A stretch of DNA of 64,000 nucleotides. Source: Chryseobacterium vrystaatense. Its GTDB lineage: Bacteria > Bacteroidota > Bacteroidia > Flavobacteriales > Weeksellaceae. The stretch lies in NCBI RefSeq assembly GCF_000737765.1, contig NZ_JPRI01000005.1, forward strand, positions 186,001 through 250,000. Direction: 5' to 3'. The notes below the pieces were generated by a model that saw only the letters and a program-made list of their open reading frames with translations, made no database searches and was not told the DNA's origin. The position numbers and the translations under genes were made by a program. Below are positions 52,710-61,493 of the stretch, piece by piece; the stretch's first letter is position 1; every line of letters begins with the position of its first letter.

Positions 52710-54475
52710 ATCTTGCAGCGGCAATTATCCTAAAAAATGTAGAAAAGCATCCGTTAAAATCAGCGATAGGTTTTAAAAAGAAAGATGAAGCGTGGAAAGA
52801 ACTGAGCTGGAAAAAATTCGGCGAGATTGTTTTTAAAACAGCTAATGCACTTAAAGATGCAGGGATTCAGGAAAATGATAAAGTAGCTATTTATTCAGAT
52901 AACTCATCTGAATGGATGATATTTGATCTGGCTTCAATGGCAATCGGTGCTGTAACAGTTCCTATTTACTCCACCAATAATGCAGAACAGGCTGAATATA
53001 TTGTTAATGATTCTTCAGCAAAGGCCGTTCTTGTAGGAAGCCAGGAACAGTATGATGCATGTCTGGAAATTTTACATAAAGAAGAAAATCAGCTGGAAAC
53101 AATTATTGTTTCTAAAAAATCCATTTGGATCAAAAAAGAGTTTAACAGTTTTTATCTCGAAGATTTCATTGCAAAATCCTCTTCTCAACCGGAGATCTGC
53201 AATAAAGAAAATGATGATACAGCTACCCTGATCTATACTTCAGGAACAACCGGGACACCCAAAGGCGTTATGCTTACTCACGGAAATTTTATCAAAGCTT
53301 TTGATTCCCACTTTGAGTTTTTTAAATTTAAAAACTTTGAAGAGGAACTTTCACTGGCCTTCCTTCCATTGACCCACGTTTTCGAAAGAAGCTGGAGTTT
53401 GCTTTGTCTCTATGGTGGTGCAAGGGTTTATTTCCTGGAAGATCCTAAAAATATTGCCAAAGCTCTGGAGGAAGTAAAACCGTCCATGATGTGTGCAGTA
53501 CCAAGGTTTTTCCAGAAAGTATATGCAGGAGTCTTAGAAAAAGCAGAAGAAGGATCGTCAGTAAAGAAAAAAATATTTGACTGGGCAGTAGCAACAGGAT
53601 GGCAGACAGCAGAGCTTAGAAGAAATGAAAAGCCTGTTCCCTTTGGACTCAAATTAAAAGAATCAGTGGCAGATATGCTGGTTTTCAGTAAAATCAAAGA
53701 AAAAATGGGTGGTAGACTGTGGTTCTTACCTTGTGGAGGAGCATCATTGTCGCCGGAAGTTACAAAATTCTTCGACTCGGTAGGCATTCACGTCACAGTT
53801 GGTTATGGATTGACAGAAACAACAGCTACGCTGACGCTTTTCCCCCTGACTCATTTTGAACATGGAACCAGTGGAAAACCATTACCGGGAGTAGAAATAC
53901 GGATTGGTGAAAGTGACGAGATCCAGGCAAGAGGAAACGGTATAATGAAAGGTTATTACAACAGGCCGGAAGAAACCCAAAAAGTGTTCACAGAAGACGG
54001 ATGGTTCAAAACAGGAGATGCCGGGAAGTTCGACGATAAAGGAAATCTGATCATTACGGACAGGATCAAAGACCTGATGAAAACATCAAACGGGAAGTAT
54101 ATTGCACCGCAGCAGATCGAGAACCTTCTCACCAATAATAATTTTATCCAGCAGATCATGCTGGTGGCAGAAGGAAGACAGTTTGTTTCCGCACTTATTG
54201 TTCCTAATTTTGAATTTCTGCAGGATTTTATCCGAAAAAATAACATACCATTTACCAATTGGGAAGAGGCTGTGAAAAATGAAAAAGTAATTGCTCTTTA
54301 TAAAGATAAAATTAAAGAATTACAGGATCATCTGGCAGATTACGAGAAAGTGAAAAAATTCACATTGATGCCTGCAGAATTTGATATCAATACCGGTGAA
54401 ATTACACCGACACTGAAAGTCAAAAGAAATGTAGTGCTAAAAAAATATGCAGATATAATAGAGAAAATGTATTAG
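52706..54475 (+). CDS. Long-chain fatty acid-CoA ligase (AMP-dependent synthetase)
   Basis: 589 residues, the length of the FadD15/long-chain family. Motifs: TLIYTSGTTGTPKGVMLTH (P-loop, about 173-191), VGYGLTETTATLTLFP (about 370-385), GDAGKFDDKGNLIITDRIKDLMKTSNGKYI (about 440-470). It activates fatty acids with ATP and CoA. Cytosolic, with no signal. Confidence 0.9.
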   Translation: MNLAAAIILKNVEKHPLKSAIGFKKKDEAWKELSWKKFGEIVFKTANALKDAGIQENDKVAIYSDNSSEWMIFDLASMAIGAVTVPIYSTNNAEQAEYIVNDSSAKAVLVGSQEQYDACLEILHKEENQLETIIVSKKSIWIKKEFNSFYLEDFIAKSSSQPEICNKENDDTATLIYTSGTTGTPKGVMLTHGNFIKAFDSHFEFFKFKNFEEELSLAFLPLTHVFERSWSLLCLYGGARVYFLEDPKNIAKALEEVKPSMMCAVPRFFQKVYAGVLEKAEEGSSVKKKIFDWAVATGWQTAELRRNEKPVPFGLKLKESVADMLVFSKIKEKMGGRLWFLPCGGASLSPEVTKFFDSVGIHVTVGYGLTETTATLTLFPLTHFEHGTSGKPLPGVEIRIGESDEIQARGNGIMKGYYNRPEETQKVFTEDGWFKTGDAGKFDDKGNLIITDRIKDLMKTSNGKYIAPQQIENLLTNNNFIQQIMLVAEGRQFVSALIVPNFEFLQDFIRKNNIPFTNWEEAVKNEKVIALYKDKIKELQDHLADYEKVKKFTLMPAEFDINTGEITPTLKVKRNVVLKKYADIIEKMY

Positions 54476-54628
54476 AAATAGAGCTTGATTAACCACAAAG
54501 GATTTTTATTTAAACACTTCAGAGCTTATCAGATGAAAAAATCTTAAGGTTTTGAAAATAACAAAAGTGTTAGATTCTTTTGAGTCTTTGGGATTACATC
54601 GATGAGTTTTATTATTTTAAATCAAATT

Positions 54629-55687
54629 ATGACAACACAGGAGTTTCTAGGAAAACAGAATTTTACCATCCATAACCAGACAGTTTCAGAAAGCTGTCCT
54701 TCCAATATTGCTTTAATTAAATATTGGGGAAAATATGATAACCAGATTCCGGCTAATCCGAGTATCAGTTTTACTCTGAATCATTGTAAGACCAATACTG
54801 CTATGGAATTTCTTGCAGACGAACCTTTCTCTGTGCAGACTTTTCTGGCAGGAAATGAAGAGGTGAAATTTGCTGAAAAAATAGAAAAATATTTTAAAAA
54901 TATCGAACAGTATCTGCCTTGGATATTGAAAGGTAAATATATCATCAGAACGGAAAATACTTTTCCTCACAGTTCAGGAATTGCAAGTTCTGCATCAGGG
55001 TTTGGAGCAATCGCCAAATGTCTGATGACGTTGGACGGAGGTTTTTCAGAAAACCAGTCTGAAGAAGAATCGTTGAGGAAAGCTTCTTTTTTGGCAAGAT
55101 TAGGAAGCGGAAGCGCCTGCAGAAGTTTATACAACGGGCTTGTAGTCTGGGGAACATCTGAGGAAGTAGAAGGAAGTTCAGACTTATTTGCTGTGAAATA
55201 TCCGGACAATGAGATTCATGACCTATTCAAAAACTTTAACGACTGGGTTTTATTGATTCATGAAGGACAGAAAAGTGTCTCCTCAACGGTAGGACATGGT
55301 CTCATGAATACCAATCCTTATGCAGAAAGAAGATTTCAGGAAGCAAGAGAAAACTTTGTTCCGATGAAAGAAATTCTTAAAAATGGAGATATGGAACGTT
55401 TTATCAAATTGGTGGAACATGAGGCTTTGACGCTTCACGCCATGATGATGATGAGTGATCCTGCCTTTATCCTGATGAAAACCGGAACTATGGAAGTGAT
55501 CAATAAGGTTTGGGATTTCAGAAAAGAGACAGGTCTTCCTTTGTTTTTTACGCTGGATGCCGGAGCAAATGTTCACCTTTTATTTCCAAATGACGGATCT
55601 GAAGAAAAGATAAAAGTTTTCATTGAAACAGAATTGCTGCAGCACACTCAAAAAAGTGGAGTAGTGAAGGATGTGATGAGGTTTTAA
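54629..55687 (+). CDS. mvaD: Diphosphomevalonate decarboxylase
   Basis: 352 residues from the ATG at 54629; an upstream in-frame start at 54602 adds a hydrophobic stub that does not fit. GHMP-kinase-type motifs: SNIALIKYWGKYD (about 24-36), PHSSGIASSASGFGAIA (about 112-128), SGSACRSLYNG (about 158-168). It converts mevalonate diphosphate to isopentenyl diphosphate, so the cell uses the mevalonate pathway. Confidence 0.93.
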   Translation: MTTQEFLGKQNFTIHNQTVSESCPSNIALIKYWGKYDNQIPANPSISFTLNHCKTNTAMEFLADEPFSVQTFLAGNEEVKFAEKIEKYFKNIEQYLPWILKGKYIIRTENTFPHSSGIASSASGFGAIAKCLMTLDGGFSENQSEEESLRKASFLARLGSGSACRSLYNGLVVWGTSEEVEGSSDLFAVKYPDNEIHDLFKNFNDWVLLIHEGQKSVSSTVGHGLMNTNPYAERRFQEARENFVPMKEILKNGDMERFIKLVEHEALTLHAMMMMSDPAFILMKTGTMEVINKVWDFRKETGLPLFFTLDAGANVHLLFPNDGSEEKIKVFIETELLQHTQKSGVVKDVMRF

Positions 55688-55728
55688 AACAAAATATTGC
55701 AGTGTTTTTACTGCATGTAAAAATAAAT

Positions 55729-55793
55729 ATCTGCGTCATTTGCAAAGTCTGCGAGAAGATAAATCTCCCTTAGATGTTGCAAATGACGCAGAT
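55729..55793. repeat. Palindromic intergenic repeat with 17-bp arms
   Basis: Perfect arms at 55729-55745 and 55777-55793 around a 31-base spacer that itself has a small GAGA...TCTC hairpin. The arm begins ATCTGCGTCATTTGC. Repeats with this look recur in flavobacterial genomes (recollection). A T tract (TCTTTTT) follows on the plus strand, so it could act as terminator of mvaD. The partner gene at 55838 is convergent. Confidence 0.75.
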
Positions 55794-55837
55794 TCTTTTT
55801 GATAGTACGGGGTAGTTAAAAAGACTTATTAGGATCT

Positions 55838-56503
55838 TTAAAGAAAGGGAGTATTAAGGAAATCGTTGAAAGGTTTCATCAGTTTAAAGATTTTGGTGAT
55901 ATTTTTTGCTGCGTTTTTATCCAGAACCTCCTCGTCTTTAAGATTGTAAACTACGATGAAGTTCTTAAGCTTTAAATATTCTCCCATCGGATCTTCTTTT
56001 TCAAATCCCTGAGGAACCTTTTTCAGTTGATCATCCTGATCCAGATTTGGAAAATACTTTTTGAAATCCTTGTTATTGATGATTTTAAGAAAATCGTCGC
56101 CATAAAGCGAAATTTCTTTCCGCACTTCTTTTAGAGCAGCAGATTCCGGCATATAAATGCCGCCTGCTATAAAAGATTTGCCGGGTTCGATATGAAGATA
56201 GTAACCTCCTTTCTGACTGCCTTTACCCATGCCTAAAGAAGCTCCGAAGTTGGTTTTATAAGGAATCTTATCCTTTGAGAATCGGGTATCCCGGTAAATT
56301 CTGAACAGTGATTTTTTACCGTCAAGCTTGCCTAATTCTTCATCAAACTCTGCCATTTCTCTGATCAGTTCGTCGAGAAAAGAAATCACATTTTCCTGTG
56401 ATTCGGTATAGAGGCTTTTATTTTCGGTAAACCATTCACGATTGTTGTTTTTGGTTAATTTTTTTAAAAAATCAAATGTTTTGGGAGAAATACTGAATGA
56501 CAT
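55838..56503 (-). CDS. DUF2461 domain protein
   Basis: 221 residues. FLKKLTKNNNREWFTENKSLYTESQENVISFLDEL at the start, FRIYRDTRFSKDKIPYKTNFGASLG in the middle (about 70-95) and YYLHIEPGKSFIAGGIYMPE match the DUF2461 family (TIGR02453). Function unknown. Confidence 0.92.
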   Translation of the reverse strand: MSFSISPKTFDFLKKLTKNNNREWFTENKSLYTESQENVISFLDELIREMAEFDEELGKLDGKKSLFRIYRDTRFSKDKIPYKTNFGASLGMGKGSQKGGYYLHIEPGKSFIAGGIYMPESAALKEVRKEISLYGDDFLKIINNKDFKKYFPNLDQDDQLKKVPQGFEKEDPMGEYLKLKNFIVVYNLKDEEVLDKNAAKNITKIFKLMKPFNDFLNTPFL

Positions 56504-56650
56504 ATTTTTTTGTTTTAGCTGTGATTTGTTTAGTTGCGGGTTGTCAGTTGAGAAGTGCCGTTTACAGAGATGATAGAGAGGAAATAACTAAAGCGCAAAA
56601 TTTCCCGTTATCATTTAAAACAAGCAACTGTTAACCAAAAATACGTAAAA

Positions 56651-57880
56651 CTATTCATATCTCAGTGCCTCGATCGGATCAAGTTTTGAGGCTTTCAAAG
56701 CCGGGTAATATCCGAAAAACACACCGGTTACAGCGCAGACAATAAAAGATACGATGATGGATGATTCTGTTATAAAAGTGGGCCATGAAAGAAAAAAAGT
56801 GACCAGTTTTGAAGACAGAACTCCCAGCAGAACTCCAATAATTCCCCCGGTAATACTGATCAGCACCGCTTCAATCAGAAACTGGTACAGTATATCTTTT
56901 CCTCTTGCTCCTATGGACATTCTCAAACCAATTTCCTTTGTTCTTTCCGTGACAGAAACGTACATGATATTCATAATTCCGATTCCTCCTACAATTAAAG
57001 AAATTCCTGCAATAGCAGACAAAAGTACGGTAAGAAGCTGACTGGTGGAGCTCATCGTAGAAATAAGCTCCGCCTGAGTTCTCACGGAAAAATCATCATT
57101 GCTTCCATCCGCCGGAAGTTTATGCTGTTTCCTCAGAATTTCCGAAACCTGATCAGTCGCTTGCTGAGAGGTGTTTTCATTGGTGGATGAGGCATAGATA
57201 GTCTGGACGTAAGTAATGCCCAGAAATCTTCTCTGTACCGTATTGAATGGGGCTATAATCACATCATCCTGATCCTGTCCGAAAGCATTGGATCCCTTTG
57301 AGGCCAGAATGCCAATAACTTTCATAGGAACTTTATTGAATCTGATAACGCTTCCTACAGGGTCTTCACCATTTGGAAACAAATTGGTATATACAGTTTG
57401 CCCCAAAAGACAGACTTTATTGGAGGAGGCTACATCTTTTTTTGTAAAAAGATTACCGTCTGAGATTCCCCAATCCCTGATTTTAAAATATTCTTCATTC
57501 ACACCCTGAAGTTGGGTAGGCCAGTTATTAGGCCCGTTGATCGTCTGTCCATTAGTTTGAACAGCTGCTGAAACATAAGAGACATCAGATGCCCCTTTTG
57601 AAATCGCATCGGCATCCTGGGATTTCAGGGTCTGGAGTCCTGAGGCTCCTATTCTCGCTCCTCCCGATACATTAATATTGCTCGAAGGGCGGATGGTGAT
57701 CATATTGGATCCCATAGAGGAAAGCTGATCACTGATGCTTTTTTTTGAGCCTTCCCCTATGGCTGTCATGGCAATAACAGATGCTACTCCTATAATGATT
57801 CCGAGCATCGTAAGGAAGGCACGGAGTTTATTTCGTAGAAGGGCTCTCCAGGCAATGCGGAAAAGATTTGAAACATTCAT
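56651..57880 (-). CDS. macB: MacB-like ABC transporter permease (FtsX-type)
   Basis: 409 residues. An N-terminal membrane helix with LTMLGIIIGVASVIAMTAIGEGSKKSI (about 24-50), a periplasmic domain to about 280, and three C-terminal helices with MNIMYVSVTERTKEIGLRMSIGARGKDILYQFLIEAVLIS. The permease lacks a fused ATPase; the ATP-binding subunit is a separate gene 24 bp upstream. Operon order: TolC, MacA, ATPase, permease. Confidence 0.88.
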   Translation of the reverse strand: MNVSNLFRIAWRALLRNKLRAFLTMLGIIIGVASVIAMTAIGEGSKKSISDQLSSMGSNMITIRPSSNINVSGGARIGASGLQTLKSQDADAISKGASDVSYVSAAVQTNGQTINGPNNWPTQLQGVNEEYFKIRDWGISDGNLFTKKDVASSNKVCLLGQTVYTNLFPNGEDPVGSVIRFNKVPMKVIGILASKGSNAFGQDQDDVIIAPFNTVQRRFLGITYVQTIYASSTNENTSQQATDQVSEILRKQHKLPADGSNDDFSVRTQAELISTMSSTSQLLTVLLSAIAGISLIVGGIGIMNIMYVSVTERTKEIGLRMSIGARGKDILYQFLIEAVLISITGGIIGVLLGVLSSKLVTFFLSWPTFITESSIIVSFIVCAVTGVFFGYYPALKASKLDPIEALRYE

Positions 57881-57904
57881 TTCATTCAGTTTTTTAATAT
57901 AGAA

Positions 57905-58654
57905 CTATTGGTAGTCATCATTTACCGGAAGACCTTCCAGCGCTTCTTTGGCTGATCGGATGTTTTCATTTTGAACATCTTTAATCACCTTTCCATCTCG
58001 CAGGGTTACTGTTCTTGTGCTGAAGGCAGCGATATCCGGCTCATGGGTCACAAATACGATAGTTCTTCCCTGTTTGTGAAGGTCCTGCATCAAAGCCATG
58101 ATTTCATAGGATGTTCTTGTATCAAGATTTCCTGTTGCTTCATCAGCTAATATCATAACAGGTTCATTCACGAGAGCTCTTGCAATAGCAACTCGCTGCT
58201 GTTGTCCGCCAGACATTTGGTTGGGCAGGTGATCGAGCCTGTTTTCCAATTTGACGGCTGTAAGTGCTTCCACTGAGCGTCTGTGACGTTCCTCAGTGGA
58301 TACATTTGGGTTGTATAGCAGGGGAAGTTCTACATTCTCTTTAGCAGTCGTTCTGGCAAGAAGATTATAAGCCTGGAATACAAAACCTATTTTTTGATTT
58401 CTTAAAACAGCCAGCTCATCCCGATCCAGGTTTTTTACATTTACTCCATCCAGAATATAATCTCCGGCTGTAGGTTTATCCAGACATCCTAAGATATTCA
58501 GCAATGTAGATTTTCCCGAACCGCTGCTTCCCATGATGGTTACGAATTCGCCTCTGTTTACCGAAAATGTCACCCCTTTCAAAGCATGGACGATTTCTTC
58601 ACCCATTTTGAATTCTCTTTTCAGATCCAGAATATCCAGAATTTTTTCTGCCAT
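57905..58654 (-). CDS. ABC transporter ATP-binding protein of the MacB type
   Basis: 249 residues. Walker [10 protein letters not shown] (about 42-50), signature [16 protein letters not shown] (about 146-161), Walker [14 protein letters not shown] (about 165-177). It is the LolD/MacB group. It supplies ATPase for the permease of the next gene. Confidence 0.92.
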   Translation of the reverse strand: MAEKILDILDLKREFKMGEEIVHALKGVTFSVNRGEFVTIMGSSGSGKSTLLNILGCLDKPTAGDYILDGVNVKNLDRDELAVLRNQKIGFVFQAYNLLARTTAKENVELPLLYNPNVSTEERHRRSVEALTAVKLENRLDHLPNQMSGGQQQRVAIARALVNEPVMILADEATGNLDTRTSYEIMALMQDLHKQGRTIVFVTHEPDIAAFSTRTVTLRDGKVIKDVQNENIRSAKEALEGLPVNDDYQ

Positions 58655-58680
58655 GACTTTCGGATTTTGTATTGTTAAAT

Positions 58681-59952
58681 TTATCTTTGACCGCCACCCC
58701 CGCCACTGTTTTTGTTGTTGCCTCCACCTCTTCTTTGAGGCATAAAAGGGCTTTTAGATGCATTTCCCGATGATTTTTTAGACAGAACTTTATAGCCGGT
58801 GATGATATTGTCGGTTGTATTAAGGCCTGAAATAACCTGGATTTCGGTATCATTATCCATTCCTGTTTTTATTTTTTTGCGGGATATTGTACTGTCTTTT
58901 CCGATGATCCATACCCCTGCGTTATTATTTTTACCTGAGGTGTCTGTATTTTGTTTTTTTCCTTTTCCTTTTCCTTTCCCTTTTTTTCCATGAGCAAAGG
59001 GTGAATTAACTTTATATTTTTTAATGATCAGACTGTCCGGGCTGAAACCGGTAGCTGCGGTTGGGACTTTCATTACATTTTCAAGAACCTGAGTATAAAT
59101 CGTGATATTGGCGGTCATTCCGGGTTTTAGCTTTAAACCGGAGTTATCAGCATTGATAATCGTTGTGTAGTTCACTACATTCGAGGAGACGGTAGGGTGA
59201 AGACGGACTTCAGAGACTTCGCCCTTAAAAATCTCATCAGGAAAAGCATCAACAGTGAATGTTGCTTTCTGACCTACTTTTACGTTGCCGATATCGGCTT
59301 CATCTACGGAAGCTCGAACCTGCATTTTGGTAAGGTCTTTAGCGATACTGAAAAGGGTAGGCGTACTGAAGCTTGAAGCAACAGTTTGCCCCTCGCTCAC
59401 ATTCCTGTTCAAAACAGTTCCGTCAATAGGTGAGTAAATATTGGTGAGTGACAGGTTTTTGTTGGCGGTAGAAAGCTGTGCATTAACAGAGCTGACCTGT
59501 GCTCTTGCTGCATTATACTGGTTGGTAGCATTATCAAAATCAGCTTTACTGATAGCCCCTACTTTATAAAGTTGGGATTGGCGGTTGAAATTGATTTCAT
59601 TATAGGAAAGATTACTTTTTGCATTTTGCAGATTGGCTTTGATCTGTTCAGACTGAAACTGAAGTAGGTCAGGATCCAAAGTTGCAAGAAGCTGTCCCTT
59701 TTTCACAGTCGAATTAAAATCTACATATGTTTTTTTTATAATTCCGGATACCTGTGTTCCCACGGCAACAGTATCTACAGGCTGTACGGTTCCGGTAGCT
59801 GTAATAGAATTTGAAATTTCACCTATTTCAGGTTTTACAGTTTCAAGCTGGATTTTTACCTCTTCTGCTCTGATAAAAAAATACCAGACCGCCGCAAGTA
59901 CGATAATACCTCCAACGATCCAATACAGCCATTTTTTATTTTTTGTTTTCAT
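58681..59952 (-). CDS. macA: Periplasmic adaptor protein, MacA-like
   Basis: 423 residues with one N-terminal membrane anchor (about 8-26), a membrane-fusion lipoyl domain (TATGTVQPVDTVAVGTQVSGIIKKTYVDFNSTVKKGQLLA), a coiled-coil hairpin (about 95-175), and beta-barrel domains. Downstream it has a Gly/Lys-rich insert (KKGKGKGKGKKQ) and a Gly-rich C terminus with GGGGGQR. Connects the MacB permease to the TolC channel. Confidence 0.88.
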   Translation of the reverse strand: MKTKNKKWLYWIVGGIIVLAAVWYFFIRAEEVKIQLETVKPEIGEISNSITATGTVQPVDTVAVGTQVSGIIKKTYVDFNSTVKKGQLLATLDPDLLQFQSEQIKANLQNAKSNLSYNEINFNRQSQLYKVGAISKADFDNATNQYNAARAQVSSVNAQLSTANKNLSLTNIYSPIDGTVLNRNVSEGQTVASSFSTPTLFSIAKDLTKMQVRASVDEADIGNVKVGQKATFTVDAFPDEIFKGEVSEVRLHPTVSSNVVNYTTIINADNSGLKLKPGMTANITIYTQVLENVMKVPTAATGFSPDSLIIKKYKVNSPFAHGKKGKGKGKGKKQNTDTSGKNNNAGVWIIGKDSTISRKKIKTGMDNDTEIQVISGLNTTDNIITGYKVLSKKSSGNASKSPFMPQRRGGGNNKNSGGGGGQR

Positions 59953-59955
59953 CGT

Positions 59956-61266
59956 TTACTTTAGATTTATAGGGTTTCCGGCATAGAAATCATAGATCTG
60001 TTTATTGAGAACTGACGTATATTTTGCCTGCAGATAATTCTGTACGGACTGGATATAGAGAAGGCGCTGCTGCTGAAGCTGGACATAATCTATACTTCCT
60101 ATTTTCATCTGAGCATTGACAATATCATAGCTCTGCTGGTTGATATCCATTTGTTTTAAAGCAGAATCATATTGTGAAATGGCATTTTGGAGATTGATAT
60201 AAGATTGCTCTACCTGTTGGTTAAGTACTGTTTTTGTATTCTGTAAATCAAGGTTGGCTTGTTCAATAGCTATTTTGGATTTTTCAATTTCAGTTTTATA
60301 GATGCGGTTATTATAAATCGGAATCCCGAGGCTTAATCCAACCGGCATGTAAAAATTATTTCCCAACTGGTTAAAATAAGTGCCGTTTCCGTTGGAGTAA
60401 TTGGTTGAAATATTTCCCGTTAAATTAAGGGTTGGCTGTATGGAAGCCTGAGCCATTTTCAGATTGGTATTTGAATTTTCAATATTTAGTTCCCCGTATT
60501 TTACTTCCGGGCGCTGATTTTGAGCTTGATTTTGAGCATCTGAAAGGGGATTTAAATGATCTTCAACAGTCACTGTGTCGGGTTTCATAATTTGGAATTC
60601 ATAGGAAGAGGGAAGCTGCAGTAACTGTTTGAGATTAACGGTGCCGGAACGCAGATTGTTTTGTGCGGCAGTAAGATTGTATTCATCCTGAGCTACCTGT
60701 GCCTGAATTTGCAGATAATTGAGTTTCGAGATATTCCCGGCTTTATAAAACTGATCTCCCTGTTTAAGCTGAGTTTGTGTTGTTTTTAAAATGTTTTCAA
60801 GAGAAATTATATTTTCCTGTACCATCAGAATATTCAAAAAAGCCTGAGCAATGCTTAAAGTAATATTATTTTCGGCTTCCTGTACCGAAAGATCAGCCAT
60901 CTGAACCTGCAGGTTTTTTGAAAACTCATTATTTCGGATATACCCTGCATGATAGAGAGTCATTGATGAATTGGCGCCAACGCTCTGGGACTGCACACCG
61001 TTTAGGTTTAATCCATTATTTCCGTTTAAAGCAAAAAGTCCTTGTGAAACTGTTCCGTTCAGATTTGGATATTTAGCATCTTTAGCCTGTAAAAGATCCT
61101 GCTCAGATGCACTTTTTGAGAGTCTTAGGGAATTGATTGAAATATTATTTTCTTTCGCGTAATTAATGCAGTTTTCCAGTGTCCATGCGGTAGGATATTG
61201 AGAAACCTGTGCAAATATTTCAAGGGTAATAGACAGGAATATCAAAAAGAAAAATTTGCGTTTCAT
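59956..61266 (-). CDS. TolC family outer-membrane channel
   Basis: 436 residues with a signal peptide (about 1-19, ending FAQV). Two outer-membrane efflux repeats with long helical hairpins (the KLNYLQIQAQVAQDEYNLTAAQNNLRSGTVNLKQLLQLP and QQVEQSYINLQNAISQYDSALKQMDINQQSYDIVNAQMK parts). First gene of the efflux operon; three bases separate it from macA. Exports macrolide-like or peptide substrates outward with MacAB (family inference). Confidence 0.9.
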   Translation of the reverse strand: MKRKFFFLIFLSITLEIFAQVSQYPTAWTLENCINYAKENNISINSLRLSKSASEQDLLQAKDAKYPNLNGTVSQGLFALNGNNGLNLNGVQSQSVGANSSMTLYHAGYIRNNEFSKNLQVQMADLSVQEAENNITLSIAQAFLNILMVQENIISLENILKTTQTQLKQGDQFYKAGNISKLNYLQIQAQVAQDEYNLTAAQNNLRSGTVNLKQLLQLPSSYEFQIMKPDTVTVEDHLNPLSDAQNQAQNQRPEVKYGELNIENSNTNLKMAQASIQPTLNLTGNISTNYSNGNGTYFNQLGNNFYMPVGLSLGIPIYNNRIYKTEIEKSKIAIEQANLDLQNTKTVLNQQVEQSYINLQNAISQYDSALKQMDINQQSYDIVNAQMKIGSIDYVQLQQQRLLYIQSVQNYLQAKYTSVLNKQIYDFYAGNPINLK

Positions 61267-61465
61267 GGTGCTATTTTTGAAAATTCATAAATAATACAGA
61301 AAAAATCAATCCAATTTAATAAAAAAAAATAATGTTTAACATGTTTTTAACGTAAGGGTTGTTTTTTTGGATTTAATTTTTTAAAAATTAAAAATATATT
61401 AAAGGATTCTGAATTAAACTTTACATATTTAAAACTTTATTCAAAAACAAATCAAATATTTGTTG

Positions 61466-61473
61466 TATCTTTG
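61466..61473 (+). promoter_or_regulatory. Predicted -7 box of the DEAD-box helicase gene
   Basis: TATCTTTG, 20 bases before the ATG at 61494. No clear -33. Confidence 0.5.
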
Positions 61474-61493
61474 CAAAAATTTTAAAATATTTA

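Noticed and set aside
53428..54258. Minus-strand ORFs of about 100-119 codons inside the acyl-CoA ligase
   Set aside because: They are antisense shadows of a fully conserved ligase gene.
56651..61266. MacAB-TolC operon as the dedicated graspetide exporter
   Set aside because: It is over 5 kb away, on the opposite strand, with housekeeping genes between, and lacks a peptidase domain. Nothing in the sequence ties the two.
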